A stretch of 64,000 bases of DNA from Desulfothermus sp964427155 (GTDB lineage: Bacteria > Desulfobacterota > Desulfovibrionia > Desulfovibrionales > Desulfothermaceae). The translations under genes and the position numbers were made by a program. The stretch is from the NCBI GenBank assembly GCA_964427155.1, contig CAYRSC010000004.1:124001-188000 (forward strand). The letters are read 5' to 3'. Within the stretch, counting starts at the first letter, position 1, and each line of letters opens with the position of its first letter. This document shows positions 34,623-44,545 of the stretch, in pieces. The notes under the pieces are model-generated. The model saw only the letters and a program-made list of their open reading frames with translations. It searched no databases and was not told the DNA's origin.

Positions 34623-37160
34623 ATGAAGAGATTAAAAGAGAGGTTTAAATGGGAGAGAGAGCCGGTTTTTTTGATTGATGGATCTTCCTTTATATACCGG
34701 GCCTTTTATGCATATCCAGGCCTCAAGACCTCCACAGGCTTCCCCACCAATGCCATATTTATCCTCCTTCGTATTATCTTAAAACTCTTGAAAGAACAAC
34801 GACCTGAGTATGCCTGTTTTATAATAGATGGAAAGGGCGAGACATTCAGGCATAAATTATACCCTCAATATAAGGCAAACCGTCAAAAGATGCCAGAGCC
34901 CCTGGTGAAACAGATTCCACCTATACTGGAGGGGGTGTCCCTGTTGGGTCTCAAGACCCTGGTGGCTGAGGAAAAAGAGGCCGATGACCTGATAGCATCC
35001 CTTACCCTCTCCATAAAAAGGAAACACCCTGTGGTGATAACAGGCATAGACAAGGACCTGCTCCAGCTATTGGACAAAAATGTAATAATCTGGGACCCCT
35101 CTTCAAAGAGAGAAAGGATATTCACACTGGAGGGTTTTTTGAAAAAGGAAGAGATATCCCCTTCCTCCTGGCCCCTCTATCAGGCCCTGGTGGGGGACAA
35201 GAGCGACAACATCGCAGGGGTGCCAGGTATAGGACCCAAGGGTGCAAGGTCCATAGTAAAGAGATTCCCATCCCTGGATGAACTAAAGGCCAATCTGCAC
35301 AAACTCCCTCCACAACAACAATTAAAATTGAAAGGACATCTGGAACAGCTCTCCAGAGACCTCTTACTCACCTCTCTTGATGCCTCCTGTAAGGAGGAAA
35401 TCACCCCAGGGGAATTAAAGGTATCTCCACCCCGTATAGAAGAGCTCATGGAGTTTTTAAGGAGATATGAATTTACATCCCTGCTCAGGGAGGTGGAGGC
35501 CACATATCTCTCAAAGACATCGGTTGAAGAAAAGGAACCTAGTCTCCCTTCCCCCGTTCCCCTCCCAGCTTCTATGGCTCCCATGTGGCGGTGCGCCATA
35601 GCAGTAATAGACAATAAAATAATATTGGGCAATGGGGAAAGAGACTTTGTGGTGGAAAGTGTAGATAGACTAATAGAGGTGGTGAAAGAGAGCAGGGTGG
35701 TGTTTGTCCATTCCCTGAAGGCATTGCTCTCCATAATGGGAGAACAGGGCTATCCCCTTCTGAAAGAAAAGGCCTTTGACCTCTCCCTTGCGGCTTACCT
35801 CTATAATCCAGAGATGAAGGACTATTCCTTAAAATCCCTCTCCAGGGCATTTGTGCCTATAGTTGGAGAGAGCACCACCACTTCAGGTCAGATCATGGCC
35901 ACAGGGCAATACCTCCATGAGATATTGCGAGAAAATAACCTCTTAAAACTACTGAGCCAGATAGAGATGCCCCTGGTTCCAGTATTAATTGAGATGGAAA
36001 ACAACGGGGTAAAGATAGACATCTCTCAGTTCAAAAGGTTCTTAAAGGAAGTGGAAGGAGAACTCAAAGCACTGGAGGAGAGGATTCACCACACTGCAGG
36101 AGAAAAATTCAACATCCGTTCCAACAAACAACTTGCCCATGTACTCTTTAAACGATTAGGTCTAACGCCCATTAAAAAGACCCCCAAGGGAGAACCCTCC
36201 ACTGCAGGGGAGGTCCTGGAGATGCTCAGGACAAGGCACCCCATTATCCCCCTTATCCTCTCCTACAGACGTCTTGAAAAGATAAGGTCCACCTATCTAT
36301 CTCCCTTACCAAGACTTGCAGACAGCAGAGGTAGGATACATACACGATTCAACCAGACTGGGACAGCCACAGGAAGGCTTTCCTCCTCCCACCCAAATCT
36401 TCAAAATATCCCCATCCGGGGAGAGCTTGGCCCCAGGGTAAGGGCCCTATTTGTACCAGAGGAGGGGAATTTCCTCCTCTCTGCTGACTATTCCCAGATA
36501 GAACTCAGGATACTGGCCCACTTTGCCAAAGACCCCTATCTCATGGAGGCATTTTTCAGGGGAGAAGATATTCACAGACATACGGCTGCACTCTTATTTG
36601 ATAAACCTCCCCTTGAGGTCTCGTCAGAGGAGAGGAGAAAGGCAAAGACGATCAATTTTGGTTTACTCTATGGAATGGGGCCCCAAAAGCTCTCCAGAGA
36701 AATGGGGATATCCCTTGGAGAGGCCAGGGAGTTTATAGAACTCTATTTTAGCAAGCTGGTGAAGGTAAAGGAATTTTTCTCCAGAGTAGAAGAGGAGGCA
36801 AAAGAGAAGGGATATGTCACCACACTAAGTGGGAGACGTAGATACCTGCCTGATATCAATTCCAAAAATGAGAACCTGGCCTCGCAGGCCCGGAGAATGG
36901 CCATAAATACAGTTATCCAGGGGAGTGCCGCTGACATTATCAAAATGGCCATGATTGAGATATATCACCACGGTTCCCTGAGGGAAAAACACACCTCTTT
37001 GCTCCTGCAGATACATGATGAACTCCTCTTTGAGGTCCCTGCTCCTCGGGCACCAGAGGTGGGAGAAGAGATAGCAGAGATAATGAGCAGGGTCTTATCC
37101 CTGGAGGTCCCCCTGGTTGTAGACTGGGGTTATGGCAAAAACTGGGCAGAGGCCCACTAA
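34623..37160 (+). CDS. polA: DNA polymerase I
   Basis: The 845-residue polymerase has the 5' nuclease at about 1-295 (FLIDGSSFIYRAFYA; EADDLIASL; GDKSDNIAGVPGIGPKGA), a central 3'-5' exonuclease-like region at about 320-480, and the polymerase domain. Asp622 in motif A (SADYSQIELR) and Asp799 in motif C (IHDELLFEVP) are the catalytic aspartates; the O-helix reads RRKAKTINFGLLYG. In the exonuclease region the first DxE motif is not visible (AIAVIDNKIIL), so proofreading is probably lost as in several thermophile Pol I enzymes. It begins one base after the DHH gene. Confidence 0.95.
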   Translation: MKRLKERFKWEREPVFLIDGSSFIYRAFYAYPGLKTSTGFPTNAIFILLRIILKLLKEQRPEYACFIIDGKGETFRHKLYPQYKANRQKMPEPLVKQIPPILEGVSLLGLKTLVAEEKEADDLIASLTLSIKRKHPVVITGIDKDLLQLLDKNVIIWDPSSKRERIFTLEGFLKKEEISPSSWPLYQALVGDKSDNIAGVPGIGPKGARSIVKRFPSLDELKANLHKLPPQQQLKLKGHLEQLSRDLLLTSLDASCKEEITPGELKVSPPRIEELMEFLRRYEFTSLLREVEATYLSKTSVEEKEPSLPSPVPLPASMAPMWRCAIAVIDNKIILGNGERDFVVESVDRLIEVVKESRVVFVHSLKALLSIMGEQGYPLLKEKAFDLSLAAYLYNPEMKDYSLKSLSRAFVPIVGESTTTSGQIMATGQYLHEILRENNLLKLLSQIEMPLVPVLIEMENNGVKIDISQFKRFLKEVEGELKALEERIHHTAGEKFNIRSNKQLAHVLFKRLGLTPIKKTPKGEPSTAGEVLEMLRTRHPIIPLILSYRRLEKIRSTYLSPLPRLADSRGRIHTRFNQTGTATGRLSSSHPNLQNIPIRGELGPRVRALFVPEEGNFLLSADYSQIELRILAHFAKDPYLMEAFFRGEDIHRHTAALLFDKPPLEVSSEERRKAKTINFGLLYGMGPQKLSREMGISLGEAREFIELYFSKLVKVKEFFSRVEEEAKEKGYVTTLSGRRRYLPDINSKNENLASQARRMAINTVIQGSAADIIKMAMIEIYHHGSLREKHTSLLLQIHDELLFEVPAPRAPEVGEEIAEIMSRVLSLEVPLVVDWGYGKNWAEAH

Positions 37161-37179
37161 AGGAGGAGAGGAGATATAA

Positions 37180-38352
37180 ATGAAACAGCGGTTACTCACA
37201 CCAGGACCAACGCCTATTCCAGAGGAGGTGAGGCTCACCCTCTCCAAGGAGATGATACACCACAGAAAGTCCCACTTCCGTTCAATACTCATAGAGGTAG
37301 AAGAACATCTAAAGATGCTCTTTGGCACCAGAGAAGAGGTATTAATCCTGTCATGCTCAGGCACAGGAGGTATGGAGGCCGCCTTGGCAAATCTCTTCTG
37401 TCCCATGGAAGAGGTAATTGTAGTGGAGGGCGGAAAATTTGGGAAGAGGTGGCGTGAAATGGCCCACAGAATAGGGCTAAGGCCTTACTCCATTGAGGTA
37501 AGGTGGGGAGAGGCGGTAAAGATAGAGGAAATAGAAGAGGCCCTGGAAAAATATCCCCATGCCTCTGGCATATTGATACAGGCATCTGAGACCTCCACTG
37601 GGGTATTACATCCCATCAGGGAGATTGGGGAACTAGTAAAGGACAGGGACCTCCTCCTGGTGGTAGATGGTATATCTGCAGTGGGGATCTCTCCCTGTCC
37701 AATGGAGGAATGGAACATAGACTGTCTTATCTCAGGTTCCCAAAAGGGTTTGATGGTTCCCCCTGGTCTGGCCTTTGTGGCCTTTAGTAAAAAGGCATGG
37801 AAAAAGGCAGAGGGGATAAGGCCATCATATTTTTACTTTGATCTCAAAGAAGAGAGAAAGAGGATAAGGGAGGGACAGACCCTTTTTACCTCCAGTGTTA
37901 CCCTTATACGGGCACTGCATACCTCACTAAAAAACTTTTTCTCTTCCTCTCTGGATGAGAGATATACCCACCAATGGGCACTTACCTGCATGACACGCAC
38001 TGGGATAACCGCCCTTGGACTTGACCTATTTGCACCCCATAATTACACATGGGGCCTGACCAGTATACATGTCCCTGGTGGAAAAAAGGCAAGAGAGATC
38101 CTGTCCTATTGTGAGGAAAACTTTCATATCTATCTTGCAGGTGGCCAGGATAAATTAAAGGGTAAAATAATCCGCATTGGCCACATGGGAGATGTGGATA
38201 TGGGAGATATTTCAGTGGCCCTGTGGGCACTGTATAGTGCCCTAGATAATATTATCCCTGGATTCAAACCAAAGCAGAGCGATTTTCTGGAAAGGGCACT
38301 TTATGCCCATGCACAGGCCCTCTCAAAGGGCTATCCCAAGGAGATGTTATAA
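37180..38352 (+). CDS. class V aminotransferase (serine-pyruvate/alanine-glyoxylate type)
   Basis: The 390-residue PLP enzyme starts with LLTPGPTPIPEEV and HHRKSHFRSIL, shows LILSCSGTGGMEAALANLF, VVDGISAVG and SGSQKGLM, with the PLP lysine at Lys189. This is the alanine-glyoxylate/serine-pyruvate family, which converts glyoxylate or hydroxypyruvate and may feed serine and glycine synthesis. glyA lies 3 kb downstream, which fits. GGAGGAGAGGAG precedes the ATG. Confidence 0.85.
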   Translation: MKQRLLTPGPTPIPEEVRLTLSKEMIHHRKSHFRSILIEVEEHLKMLFGTREEVLILSCSGTGGMEAALANLFCPMEEVIVVEGGKFGKRWREMAHRIGLRPYSIEVRWGEAVKIEEIEEALEKYPHASGILIQASETSTGVLHPIREIGELVKDRDLLLVVDGISAVGISPCPMEEWNIDCLISGSQKGLMVPPGLAFVAFSKKAWKKAEGIRPSYFYFDLKEERKRIREGQTLFTSSVTLIRALHTSLKNFFSSSLDERYTHQWALTCMTRTGITALGLDLFAPHNYTWGLTSIHVPGGKKAREILSYCEENFHIYLAGGQDKLKGKIIRIGHMGDVDMGDISVALWALYSALDNIIPGFKPKQSDFLERALYAHAQALSKGYPKEML

Positions 38353-38374
38353 CGTAAGGAAAGGAGAGTCACAG

Positions 38375-38677
38375 ATGGATAATAATGCCAGGAATCAAGA
38401 AAAGGTAAAGAATGAATATCTGGAGAAGGGACCCCTCCCCGAAGTGAATATGATAACCTTTATAATGTCCCTTTCCTCTTCTGCCATGGTAAACCTTGGA
38501 GAGGTACCTGACCCCTTGACAGGAGAGACAAAGGTGGACCTGGAACTTGCAAGACACACCATAGATGTACTTGGTATGCTGGAGGAGAAGACCAGGGGTA
38601 ATCTCACAAAGGAGGAAGAAGAGTTTTTAAAAAACGTCCTGTTTGAACTCAGGATGAAATACATCCAGAAGAGCTAA
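38375..38677 (+). CDS. DUF1844 family protein
   Basis: The 100-residue acidic protein shows the DUF1844 pattern: VNMITFIMSLSSSAMVNLGEVPDP in pieces, then LELARHTIDVLGMLEEKTRGNLT and EEEEFLKNVLFELRMKY. Function unknown; the family is common in deltaproteobacteria and often sits near housekeeping genes. The open frame runs upstream to 38303, but AAGGAGAG lies before the ATG at 38375. Confidence 0.8.
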   Translation: MDNNARNQEKVKNEYLEKGPLPEVNMITFIMSLSSSAMVNLGEVPDPLTGETKVDLELARHTIDVLGMLEEKTRGNLTKEEEEFLKNVLFELRMKYIQKS

Positions 38678-38711
38678 AAAATCCTCCAATAAATCCTGAA
38701 GAGGAGTGATT

Positions 38712-39770
38712 ATGTCTATACCAGTAGGGATTGTAGGGGTAACCGGATATACAGGGCTAGAGCTTATAAGGTTAATCCATCGCCATCCAGTATTTGAGCT
38801 TATATGGGCCACCTCCCGAAAGGAGGCAGGAAGGGAGGTGGGAGAGATATATCCCCACCTGCAGGGAGAAAAGATAGCACGTATAAGGATACGTAAACCT
38901 GAGGAGATGGCCTCCCTGTGTAAAGGGACGGAGATAGTCTTTCTGGCTGTGCCCCACAGGGTCGCCATGGAGATGATTGGCCCTATCCTGGATGCAGGGA
39001 CAAAGGTGGTAGATTTGAGTGCAGACTTCAGGCTCTCCTCTGCAGAGGTATATGAGAAATGGTATAATACCCCCCACATAAATAAGGGATTACTAAAAGA
39101 TGCAGTATATGGACTGGTTGAGATATACAGGGATGAAATAAAAGGGTCCAAACTGGTGGCAAATCCTGGATGCTATCCCACCTCTATTATCCTGGGACTC
39201 TATCCTCTCTTAACAAAGAACCTCATGAGGTCCTCTCATCCCATTATAATTGACAGCAAATCTGGCACCTCAGGGGCTGGAAGGAGTGCAAAACTACCCC
39301 TTATATTTAGCGAGGTATATGATAATTTCAGGCCCTATAGCATAGGCGGCACCCATAGACACATACCGGAGATAGAGGAGCAACTCTCAAAGGCCGCCCA
39401 GACAAAGATAACTGTCTCCTTTAATCCCCATCTCCTACCCATTGAAAGGGGCATAATCTCAACCATCTATGTGACTCCAAAAGACCATATGGACCTTAAG
39501 ACCATAAGGGAGAGCTATGAAGAATTTGCCTCTCTCCACAGATGGATAAGGCTCCTGCCCCCAGGTCAACTCCCTGAAACCAGAAACGTAAGAGGAACCA
39601 TGTATGTGGATATTTCACTAAACATGGATAATAGAACATCAACCCTTATAGTCATCTCGTGCATAGATAACATCTGCAGGGGGGCATCGGGACAGGCCCT
39701 TGCAAATGCCAATCTCATGTGTGGACTGGAGATGGATAAGGGTCTGGAGGGAATTGCACCTATTCCCTAA
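38712..39770 (+). CDS. argC: N-acetyl-gamma-glutamyl-phosphate reductase
   Basis: The 352-residue NADPH enzyme of arginine synthesis has the Rossmann start PVGIVGVTGYTGLELIRLI, the catalytic cysteine Cys154 in NPGCYPTS, SKSGTSGAGRS and YSIGGTHRHIPEIEE. GAGGAGTG lies before the ATG at 38712; a GTG two codons upstream is also possible. No other arg gene is in the window. Confidence 0.95.
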   Translation: MSIPVGIVGVTGYTGLELIRLIHRHPVFELIWATSRKEAGREVGEIYPHLQGEKIARIRIRKPEEMASLCKGTEIVFLAVPHRVAMEMIGPILDAGTKVVDLSADFRLSSAEVYEKWYNTPHINKGLLKDAVYGLVEIYRDEIKGSKLVANPGCYPTSIILGLYPLLTKNLMRSSHPIIIDSKSGTSGAGRSAKLPLIFSEVYDNFRPYSIGGTHRHIPEIEEQLSKAAQTKITVSFNPHLLPIERGIISTIYVTPKDHMDLKTIRESYEEFASLHRWIRLLPPGQLPETRNVRGTMYVDISLNMDNRTSTLIVISCIDNICRGASGQALANANLMCGLEMDKGLEGIAPIP

Positions 39771-39788
39771 CAGGAGGATAAAACAGAG

Positions 39789-41033
39789 ATGGGAATATCT
39801 TCTTCCCTAGTGGAGACCATATTTGTAGCGAGGCAACCTATATTTGACAGGAACATGAAGGTATGGGGATATGAGATCCTATTTAGACATTCAGAGACCA
39901 ACAAGGCAGAGGTAACCAACGGCAATGTGGCCACCTCCAAGGTCATTCTTGAGGGACTATTAATGGCCCAGAAGGGGACCAGGGAGGGGACAAGATTCCT
40001 CATAAACTTTCCCTATGATATGTTTGTGGAGGGCTTCCCCACCCTGCTTTCCCCCAAAAATACCGTTATAGAGATCCTGGAAGACGTAATTATTGACCGT
40101 CGGGTCCTGCGGATGTGCATTGAACTAAAAAAGAAGGGATACTTGATTGCCCTGGACGACTATATGGGAGAGATTAAGGACCCTCGTCTTTTTAAGATAA
40201 TAGATTTCGTTAAGATAGATGTGCTGGGAATGGATTTTGAGGTAATAGAAGACCTCATTAAGCAGATAAAGAGGGCTTCCTGTAAAGTAATTGTGGAAAA
40301 GGTGGAGGACTATCCCACCTTTTCCTTTACGCGAGATAAAGGGGGAGATTACTTTCAGGGTTTTTTCTTTCAGCGTCCCCAGATCGTAAAAGGAAAAACC
40401 CTGCAGCCCTCCACCCTTACCCGTCTAAAGCTTATGAAATTCTTTTCAGAAAAAAAGGGGTATGAGCTTGAGGAGGTGGAAAAACTTATAAAATCAGATA
40501 TGACCCTTAGTTATAAACTCCTCCAATATATAAACTCTCCTGCCATTGGACTCCCCCACAAGATAAAATATATCCGCCAGGCCATAAACCTGCTTGGATG
40601 TAATAACGTAATAAAATGGTGCAGGATATTCTTATTAACCCTCCTCAATCCCACAGATAAGGGCATTGAGATAATCCGCACCTCCACTATCCGGGCATAT
40701 TTTTTCATGCACCTGAAAGAATTCCTTCCCCATATAAGGGCCACTGAAGACGAACTCTTTTTAATGGGGCTCTTTTCCCTGCTGGACTCTCTCTTGGACC
40801 AGCCAATGAAGGAGATATTAAGAGAAATTCCCCTAGAGGAAGAAATAAAAAAGACCCTCCTTGGAGAGGAGACCCCTCTATCTCCCTTGCTCAAACTTAT
40901 CTGTGCCCAAGAAAAAGGAGATTGGGGAGAGACCCTGCAGTGGATAGAACAAATGGGACTATCTGTGCAGACCACAGCGGCATGTTATAGACGGGCACTG
41001 GAAGATATGGAAAAATTATTTAAACCTGCCTAA
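39789..41033 (+). CDS. HDOD domain protein with degenerate EAL domain (YuxH-like)
   Basis: The 414-residue protein opens with an EAL-like barrel: IFVARQPIFDRNMKVWGYEILFRH, where the EAL triplet is degenerate, then FLINFPYDMF, VIEILEDVIID and ALDDYMGE. From about 205 to 400 it is an HDOD domain (LKLMKFFSEKKGYELEEVEKLI; LSYKLLQYINSPAIGLP; IRQAINLLGCNNVIKW). YuxH-type proteins are signalling scaffolds probably without c-di-GMP hydrolysis. It may link to motility, as the flagellar operon lies 4 kb downstream. It is the last gene of the long plus-strand run. Confidence 0.85.
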   Translation: MGISSSLVETIFVARQPIFDRNMKVWGYEILFRHSETNKAEVTNGNVATSKVILEGLLMAQKGTREGTRFLINFPYDMFVEGFPTLLSPKNTVIEILEDVIIDRRVLRMCIELKKKGYLIALDDYMGEIKDPRLFKIIDFVKIDVLGMDFEVIEDLIKQIKRASCKVIVEKVEDYPTFSFTRDKGGDYFQGFFFQRPQIVKGKTLQPSTLTRLKLMKFFSEKKGYELEEVEKLIKSDMTLSYKLLQYINSPAIGLPHKIKYIRQAINLLGCNNVIKWCRIFLLTLLNPTDKGIEIIRTSTIRAYFFMHLKEFLPHIRATEDELFLMGLFSLLDSLLDQPMKEILREIPLEEEIKKTLLGEETPLSPLLKLICAQEKGDWGETLQWIEQMGLSVQTTAACYRRALEDMEKLFKPA

Positions 41034-41225
41034 GGGCTTTTCATTTTATTTTTTTTCTTTGCCTTTCTTTAACTCATTGAAATAACATCATATTTACTTA
41101 AAACAATTAAAACAATCCCCTACTCTTCATTATTATATTCACAAAACATAAATTATTGGGATATATTTTTTGTTTAAACAGAAAAAAAATTAAATTCATT
41201 CAAAAAAAACTAAAAAAAGCCTTAT

Positions 41226-41254
41226 TTGACAGGAGGTTATAGTTTAGGTATTAG
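41226..41254 (+). promoter_or_regulatory. candidate glyA promoter
   Basis: TTGACA (41226-41231) is a perfect -35. After 17 bases TATTAG (41249-41254) is a fair -10. A run of phased A-tracts (41185-41220) directly upstream resembles an UP element or curved DNA. The 41034-41322 spacer is AT-rich and shows no coding content. A weak hairpin, GGTTAT with ATAACC, lies at about 41279-41299 in the leader. Confidence 0.55.
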
Positions 41255-41322
41255 ACTAATACTTTTAAAGACTAGATAGGTTATCCATAAAAATAACCCT
41301 TTCAACATATGAGGGATACATC

Positions 41323-42621
41323 ATGAATTATTTAATGGTACATGATCCAGACATATGGAAGGCCATTTCCCTGGAAGAGAAGAGACAAAGGGAGACCCTT
41401 GAACTCATTGCCTCTGAAAATTTTACCTCTCCGGGGGTGAGGGAGGCGGCAGGGAGTTGTCTCACCCACAAATATGCAGAGGGTTATCCAGGAAAGAGAT
41501 ATTATGGAGGCTGTTTTAATGTGGATATAGTGGAGGAACTGGCCAGAGAGAGGGCGAAGAAACTATTTGGGGCAGAATATGCCAATGTGCAGCCCCATTC
41601 CGGGTCTCAGGCAAATATGGCGGTATATGCATCTATCTTAAAACCGGGGGACACCATCCTGGGGATGTCCCTCTCCCACGGGGGGCATCTGAGCCATGGA
41701 AGTAAGGTAAATTTTTCTGGAAGATTATATAAGAGTATATCCTATGGGGTGAGGAAAGAGGATGAGAGGATAGACCTTAAACAGGTCAGGGATCTGGCCC
41801 TCACTCACCGTCCCAGACTTATAATAGCTGGTGCCAGCACCTATCCAAGGGAGATAGATTTCGCCAGATTCCGAGAGATTGCAGAGGAAGCAGGGGCCCT
41901 CTTTATGGTGGATATGGCCCATATAGCAGGACTGGTGGCCGCTGGGTTACACAAAAATCCAGTAAAGTATGCCCATGTGGTAACATCCACCACCCACAAA
42001 TCCCTAAGGGGTCCCAGGGGAGGTTTTATCCTGGCAAAAAAAGAGATGGGGAGGAAGATAGATAGTGAAATATTTCCTGGTATCCAGGGAGGGCCACTTA
42101 TGCACATTATTGCGGCCAAGGCAGTTGCCTTTGGGGAGGCCCTCTCATCAGAATTTGTGGAATATCAGAGACAGGTAATAAAAAATGCCAGAACAATGGC
42201 CAGGGCCCTTCTTGACTGTGGCTTTAAATTGGTAACAGGGGGCACAGACAATCATCTGGTACTGGTAGATTTGAGAAATAAGGGACTTACAGGGAAAGAG
42301 GCAGAAGAGATATTAGAGAGGGTGGGGATTACTGTAAACAAAAATGCTGTACCCTTTGAAGACAAACCTGCCACCATAACCTCGGGCATACGAATGGGGA
42401 CGCCTGTAGTAACTACGCGGGGGATGAGAGAAGAACATATCCTCCAGATAGTAAGATGGATAGATGAGGCACTTAGCTCCTTCCATAAGGAAGGGGTTAT
42501 GAGGAGGATAAGAAAAGAGGTTAAAGAATTTGCCCGGGAATTTCCCCTCTATGTACCAAGTCCCAGCTTTTTAAGTACCTATCTCTCCTCGCAGGAGATG
42601 GGAAAAGTTGCTATGGCCTAG
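41323..42621 (+). CDS. glyA: serine hydroxymethyltransferase
   Basis: The 432-residue PLP enzyme interconverts serine and glycine with tetrahydrofolate. Visible are ETLELIASENFTSPGVREAAG, NKYAEGYPGKRYYGG-like HKYAEGYPGKRYYGGC, QPHSGSQANMAVY, and STTHKSLRGPRGG with Lys226 as the PLP lysine. It ends in a normal C-terminus. It stands alone under its own promoter and converges on hflC. Confidence 0.96.
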   Translation: MNYLMVHDPDIWKAISLEEKRQRETLELIASENFTSPGVREAAGSCLTHKYAEGYPGKRYYGGCFNVDIVEELARERAKKLFGAEYANVQPHSGSQANMAVYASILKPGDTILGMSLSHGGHLSHGSKVNFSGRLYKSISYGVRKEDERIDLKQVRDLALTHRPRLIIAGASTYPREIDFARFREIAEEAGALFMVDMAHIAGLVAAGLHKNPVKYAHVVTSTTHKSLRGPRGGFILAKKEMGRKIDSEIFPGIQGGPLMHIIAAKAVAFGEALSSEFVEYQRQVIKNARTMARALLDCGFKLVTGGTDNHLVLVDLRNKGLTGKEAEEILERVGITVNKNAVPFEDKPATITSGIRMGTPVVTTRGMREEHILQIVRWIDEALSSFHKEGVMRRIRKEVKEFAREFPLYVPSPSFLSTYLSSQEMGKVAMA

Positions 42622-42651
42622 AGAATTCCCCCTATTTCATGGGGGAATTCT
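42622..42651. terminator. hairpin between convergent glyA and hflC
   Basis: AGAATTCCCCC (42622-42632) and GGGGGAATTCT (42641-42651) form an 11-bp perfect stem with an 8-base loop. There is no U-rich tail on either side, so it may be an mRNA 3'-end barrier for both genes. It overlaps the hflC stop codon. Confidence 0.55.
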
Positions 42652-43498
42652 TCTCCATATATCTCAAAAAGTCATTGTCTGAGGACATCACCAAGGTGGC
42701 GTTACCCGACAGTCCCCTCTTATAGGCCTCAAAGGATCTAAGGAGGTCATAAAAATGAGGGGCCTGTCTATAGGCCTGGGCATATATCTTAGCGGCAATG
42801 GCATCCCCTTCTCCCTTTATTATCTCTGCCTGTTTCCTGGCCTCTGCAAGGAGAATGGCCCTCTCCTTTTCCGCCTGGGCCCGGATCTTTGCGGCCTGTT
42901 CCTTACCTTCAGAGCGATACTGTTTTGCCTCCCTTTCCCTCTCTGATCTCATCCTGGCATAGATGGCCTTTTGGTTTTCCGGAGGAAGGTCTGTGCGTTT
43001 TATCCTTACATCCACCACCTCTACCCCATATTTCTTGAGTTCTTTTCTCACATCTCTGGTAACACTTGTCATTATTTCATTACGCTTAGAAGAGACAATA
43101 TCTATAAGGGCATATTTCCCAAGGGCCACTCGGAGCTCTGAATAGACAATATCATCCAATCTCGCCAGTCCTCCAGCTATGGTCCTTGCAGTACGATAAA
43201 AAAGCAGGGGATCCACTATCCTCCATCTGGTATAGTTATCCACCACCAGGGTCTTTTTGTCCTTGGTTATCACTTCTGCAGGAGGAGAATCATATTCCAG
43301 GAGGCGATGATCAAACTTTTTGATATCCTGAATAAAGGGTATCTTAAAGTGGAGACCAGGACCTATCACATCCCCAACAGGCTTTCCCAATTGAAGAACT
43401 ATTGCCCGTTGAGTCTCATCCACTGTATATATACTCTGGGACAATCCAATAAGGATGACCACTATGAGGACCACTACTGGAGTAGAAAACTTTTCCAT
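42632..43498 (-). CDS. hflC: HflC membrane protease modulator
   Basis: The 288-residue SPFH/band 7 protein has one N-terminal membrane helix (VVVLIVVILIGLSQSIYTVD), then the stomatin-like domain (LQLGKPVGDVIGPGLHFKIPF) and a helical tail rich in Ala/Glu. HflC with HflK surrounds FtsH and modulates its proteolysis. It follows hflK by 12 bases. Confidence 0.93.
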   Translation of the reverse strand: MEKFSTPVVVLIVVILIGLSQSIYTVDETQRAIVLQLGKPVGDVIGPGLHFKIPFIQDIKKFDHRLLEYDSPPAEVITKDKKTLVVDNYTRWRIVDPLLFYRTARTIAGGLARLDDIVYSELRVALGKYALIDIVSSKRNEIMTSVTRDVRKELKKYGVEVVDVRIKRTDLPPENQKAIYARMRSEREREAKQYRSEGKEQAAKIRAQAEKERAILLAEARKQAEIIKGEGDAIAAKIYAQAYRQAPHFYDLLRSFEAYKRGLSGNATLVMSSDNDFLRYMEKNSPMK

Positions 43499-43510
43499 CC
43501 TTAACCCCTC

Positions 43511-44545
43511 TTACTTTATCTTATTTAGGTCCAACAAGGGTATCACCTTCTTCCCCACCGAGGAAGAGATTATCACCTTATGCTTTACGTGTTCCAAGAT
43601 ATATTGCATGGTCTCAAGATAAAGCCTCCGTCTGGTCACCTCTGGGGCCTTTTTATATTCCTTTAGAAGACTTAAGAAACGACTGGTTTCTCCCTGGGCC
43701 TGTCTTATCTTTGTCTCCTTGTATGCCTGGGCATCGTTTAATATAAGGGCGGCCTCTCCCCTGGCCTTTGGTATTATCTCATTCCTATAGGCCATTGCCT
43801 GGTTTATAAACCTGGATTTGTCTTCCCTGGCACTTGCAACATCCTTGAAGGCATCCAGCACCTCTTTTGGAGGGTGTACATCCTGAAGTTTTACCGCCAC
43901 CACCTGGACCCCACTGTGATACGTATCCAGGATATGTTGAAGAAGGTGCATAGTCTTCTCCTGGATAACAAACTTCTGAGTGGTAAGTACAGCGTTTATC
44001 TGATTATTTCCTATCACAGCGCGCATGGCGGCTTCTGCGGCATCTTTAACTGTCTTAAAGGGATTGCTTATATTAAAGAGATAGTCCCTGGCATCCTTGA
44101 TGCGATACTGAACAATAAACTGGACATCCACTATATTCTCATCCCCTGTGAGCATAAGGGATTCTTTGGGAACAGGGCGATAAGTATCAACGCCGGTACC
44201 AAAATATGTACTCCTGAAGCCTATCTCTACCCTTTTTATCTCTGTGACACTGGGGGTCTGCACTGTCTCAATTGGATAGGGTAGATGAAAATGCGGCCCT
44301 GGGGGAGTGGTACGATTATATGCCCCAAATCTCTTTACCACCCCCACTTGATCAGGATTTACAATATAAAACCCACTCATAATCCACAATATAAATAAGA
44401 TCAGGATAATTATCCTGGGACCTGTCCCCCTTATCTTATGAAAAAAGGGGATCTTTTCCTTGAGATTACCAAGGTCTGGTCCCACTTTCTTGGGCCTTTT
44501 AAACCTATCCCTCTTCTCTTCAAGTCTGTCCCAATCCCAGCTCAC
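43511..44545 (-). CDS. hflK: HflK membrane protease modulator
   Basis: The 344-residue band 7 protein has a charged N-terminal stretch (DRFKRPKKVGPDLG), one membrane helix at about 44-62, then VGVVKRFGAYNRTTPPGPHFHLPYP and LTGDENIVDVQFIVQYRI. Partner of HflC in the FtsH complex. GTG at 44545 is the probable start, with AGGAGGAG about 12 bases upstream. Confidence 0.92.
   Translation of the reverse strand: MSWDWDRLEEKRDRFKRPKKVGPDLGNLKEKIPFFHKIRGTGPRIIILILFILWIMSGFYIVNPDQVGVVKRFGAYNRTTPPGPHFHLPYPIETVQTPSVTEIKRVEIGFRSTYFGTGVDTYRPVPKESLMLTGDENIVDVQFIVQYRIKDARDYLFNISNPFKTVKDAAEAAMRAVIGNNQINAVLTTQKFVIQEKTMHLLQHILDTYHSGVQVVAVKLQDVHPPKEVLDAFKDVASAREDKSRFINQAMAYRNEIIPKARGEAALILNDAQAYKETKIRQAQGETSRFLSLLKEYKKAPEVTRRRLYLETMQYILEHVKHKVIISSSVGKKVIPLLDLNKIK

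Noticed and set aside
41034..41322. Possible riboswitch in the glyA leader
   Set aside because: AT-rich with only a weak 6-bp hairpin; no glycine or tetrahydrofolate riboswitch core could be recognised.
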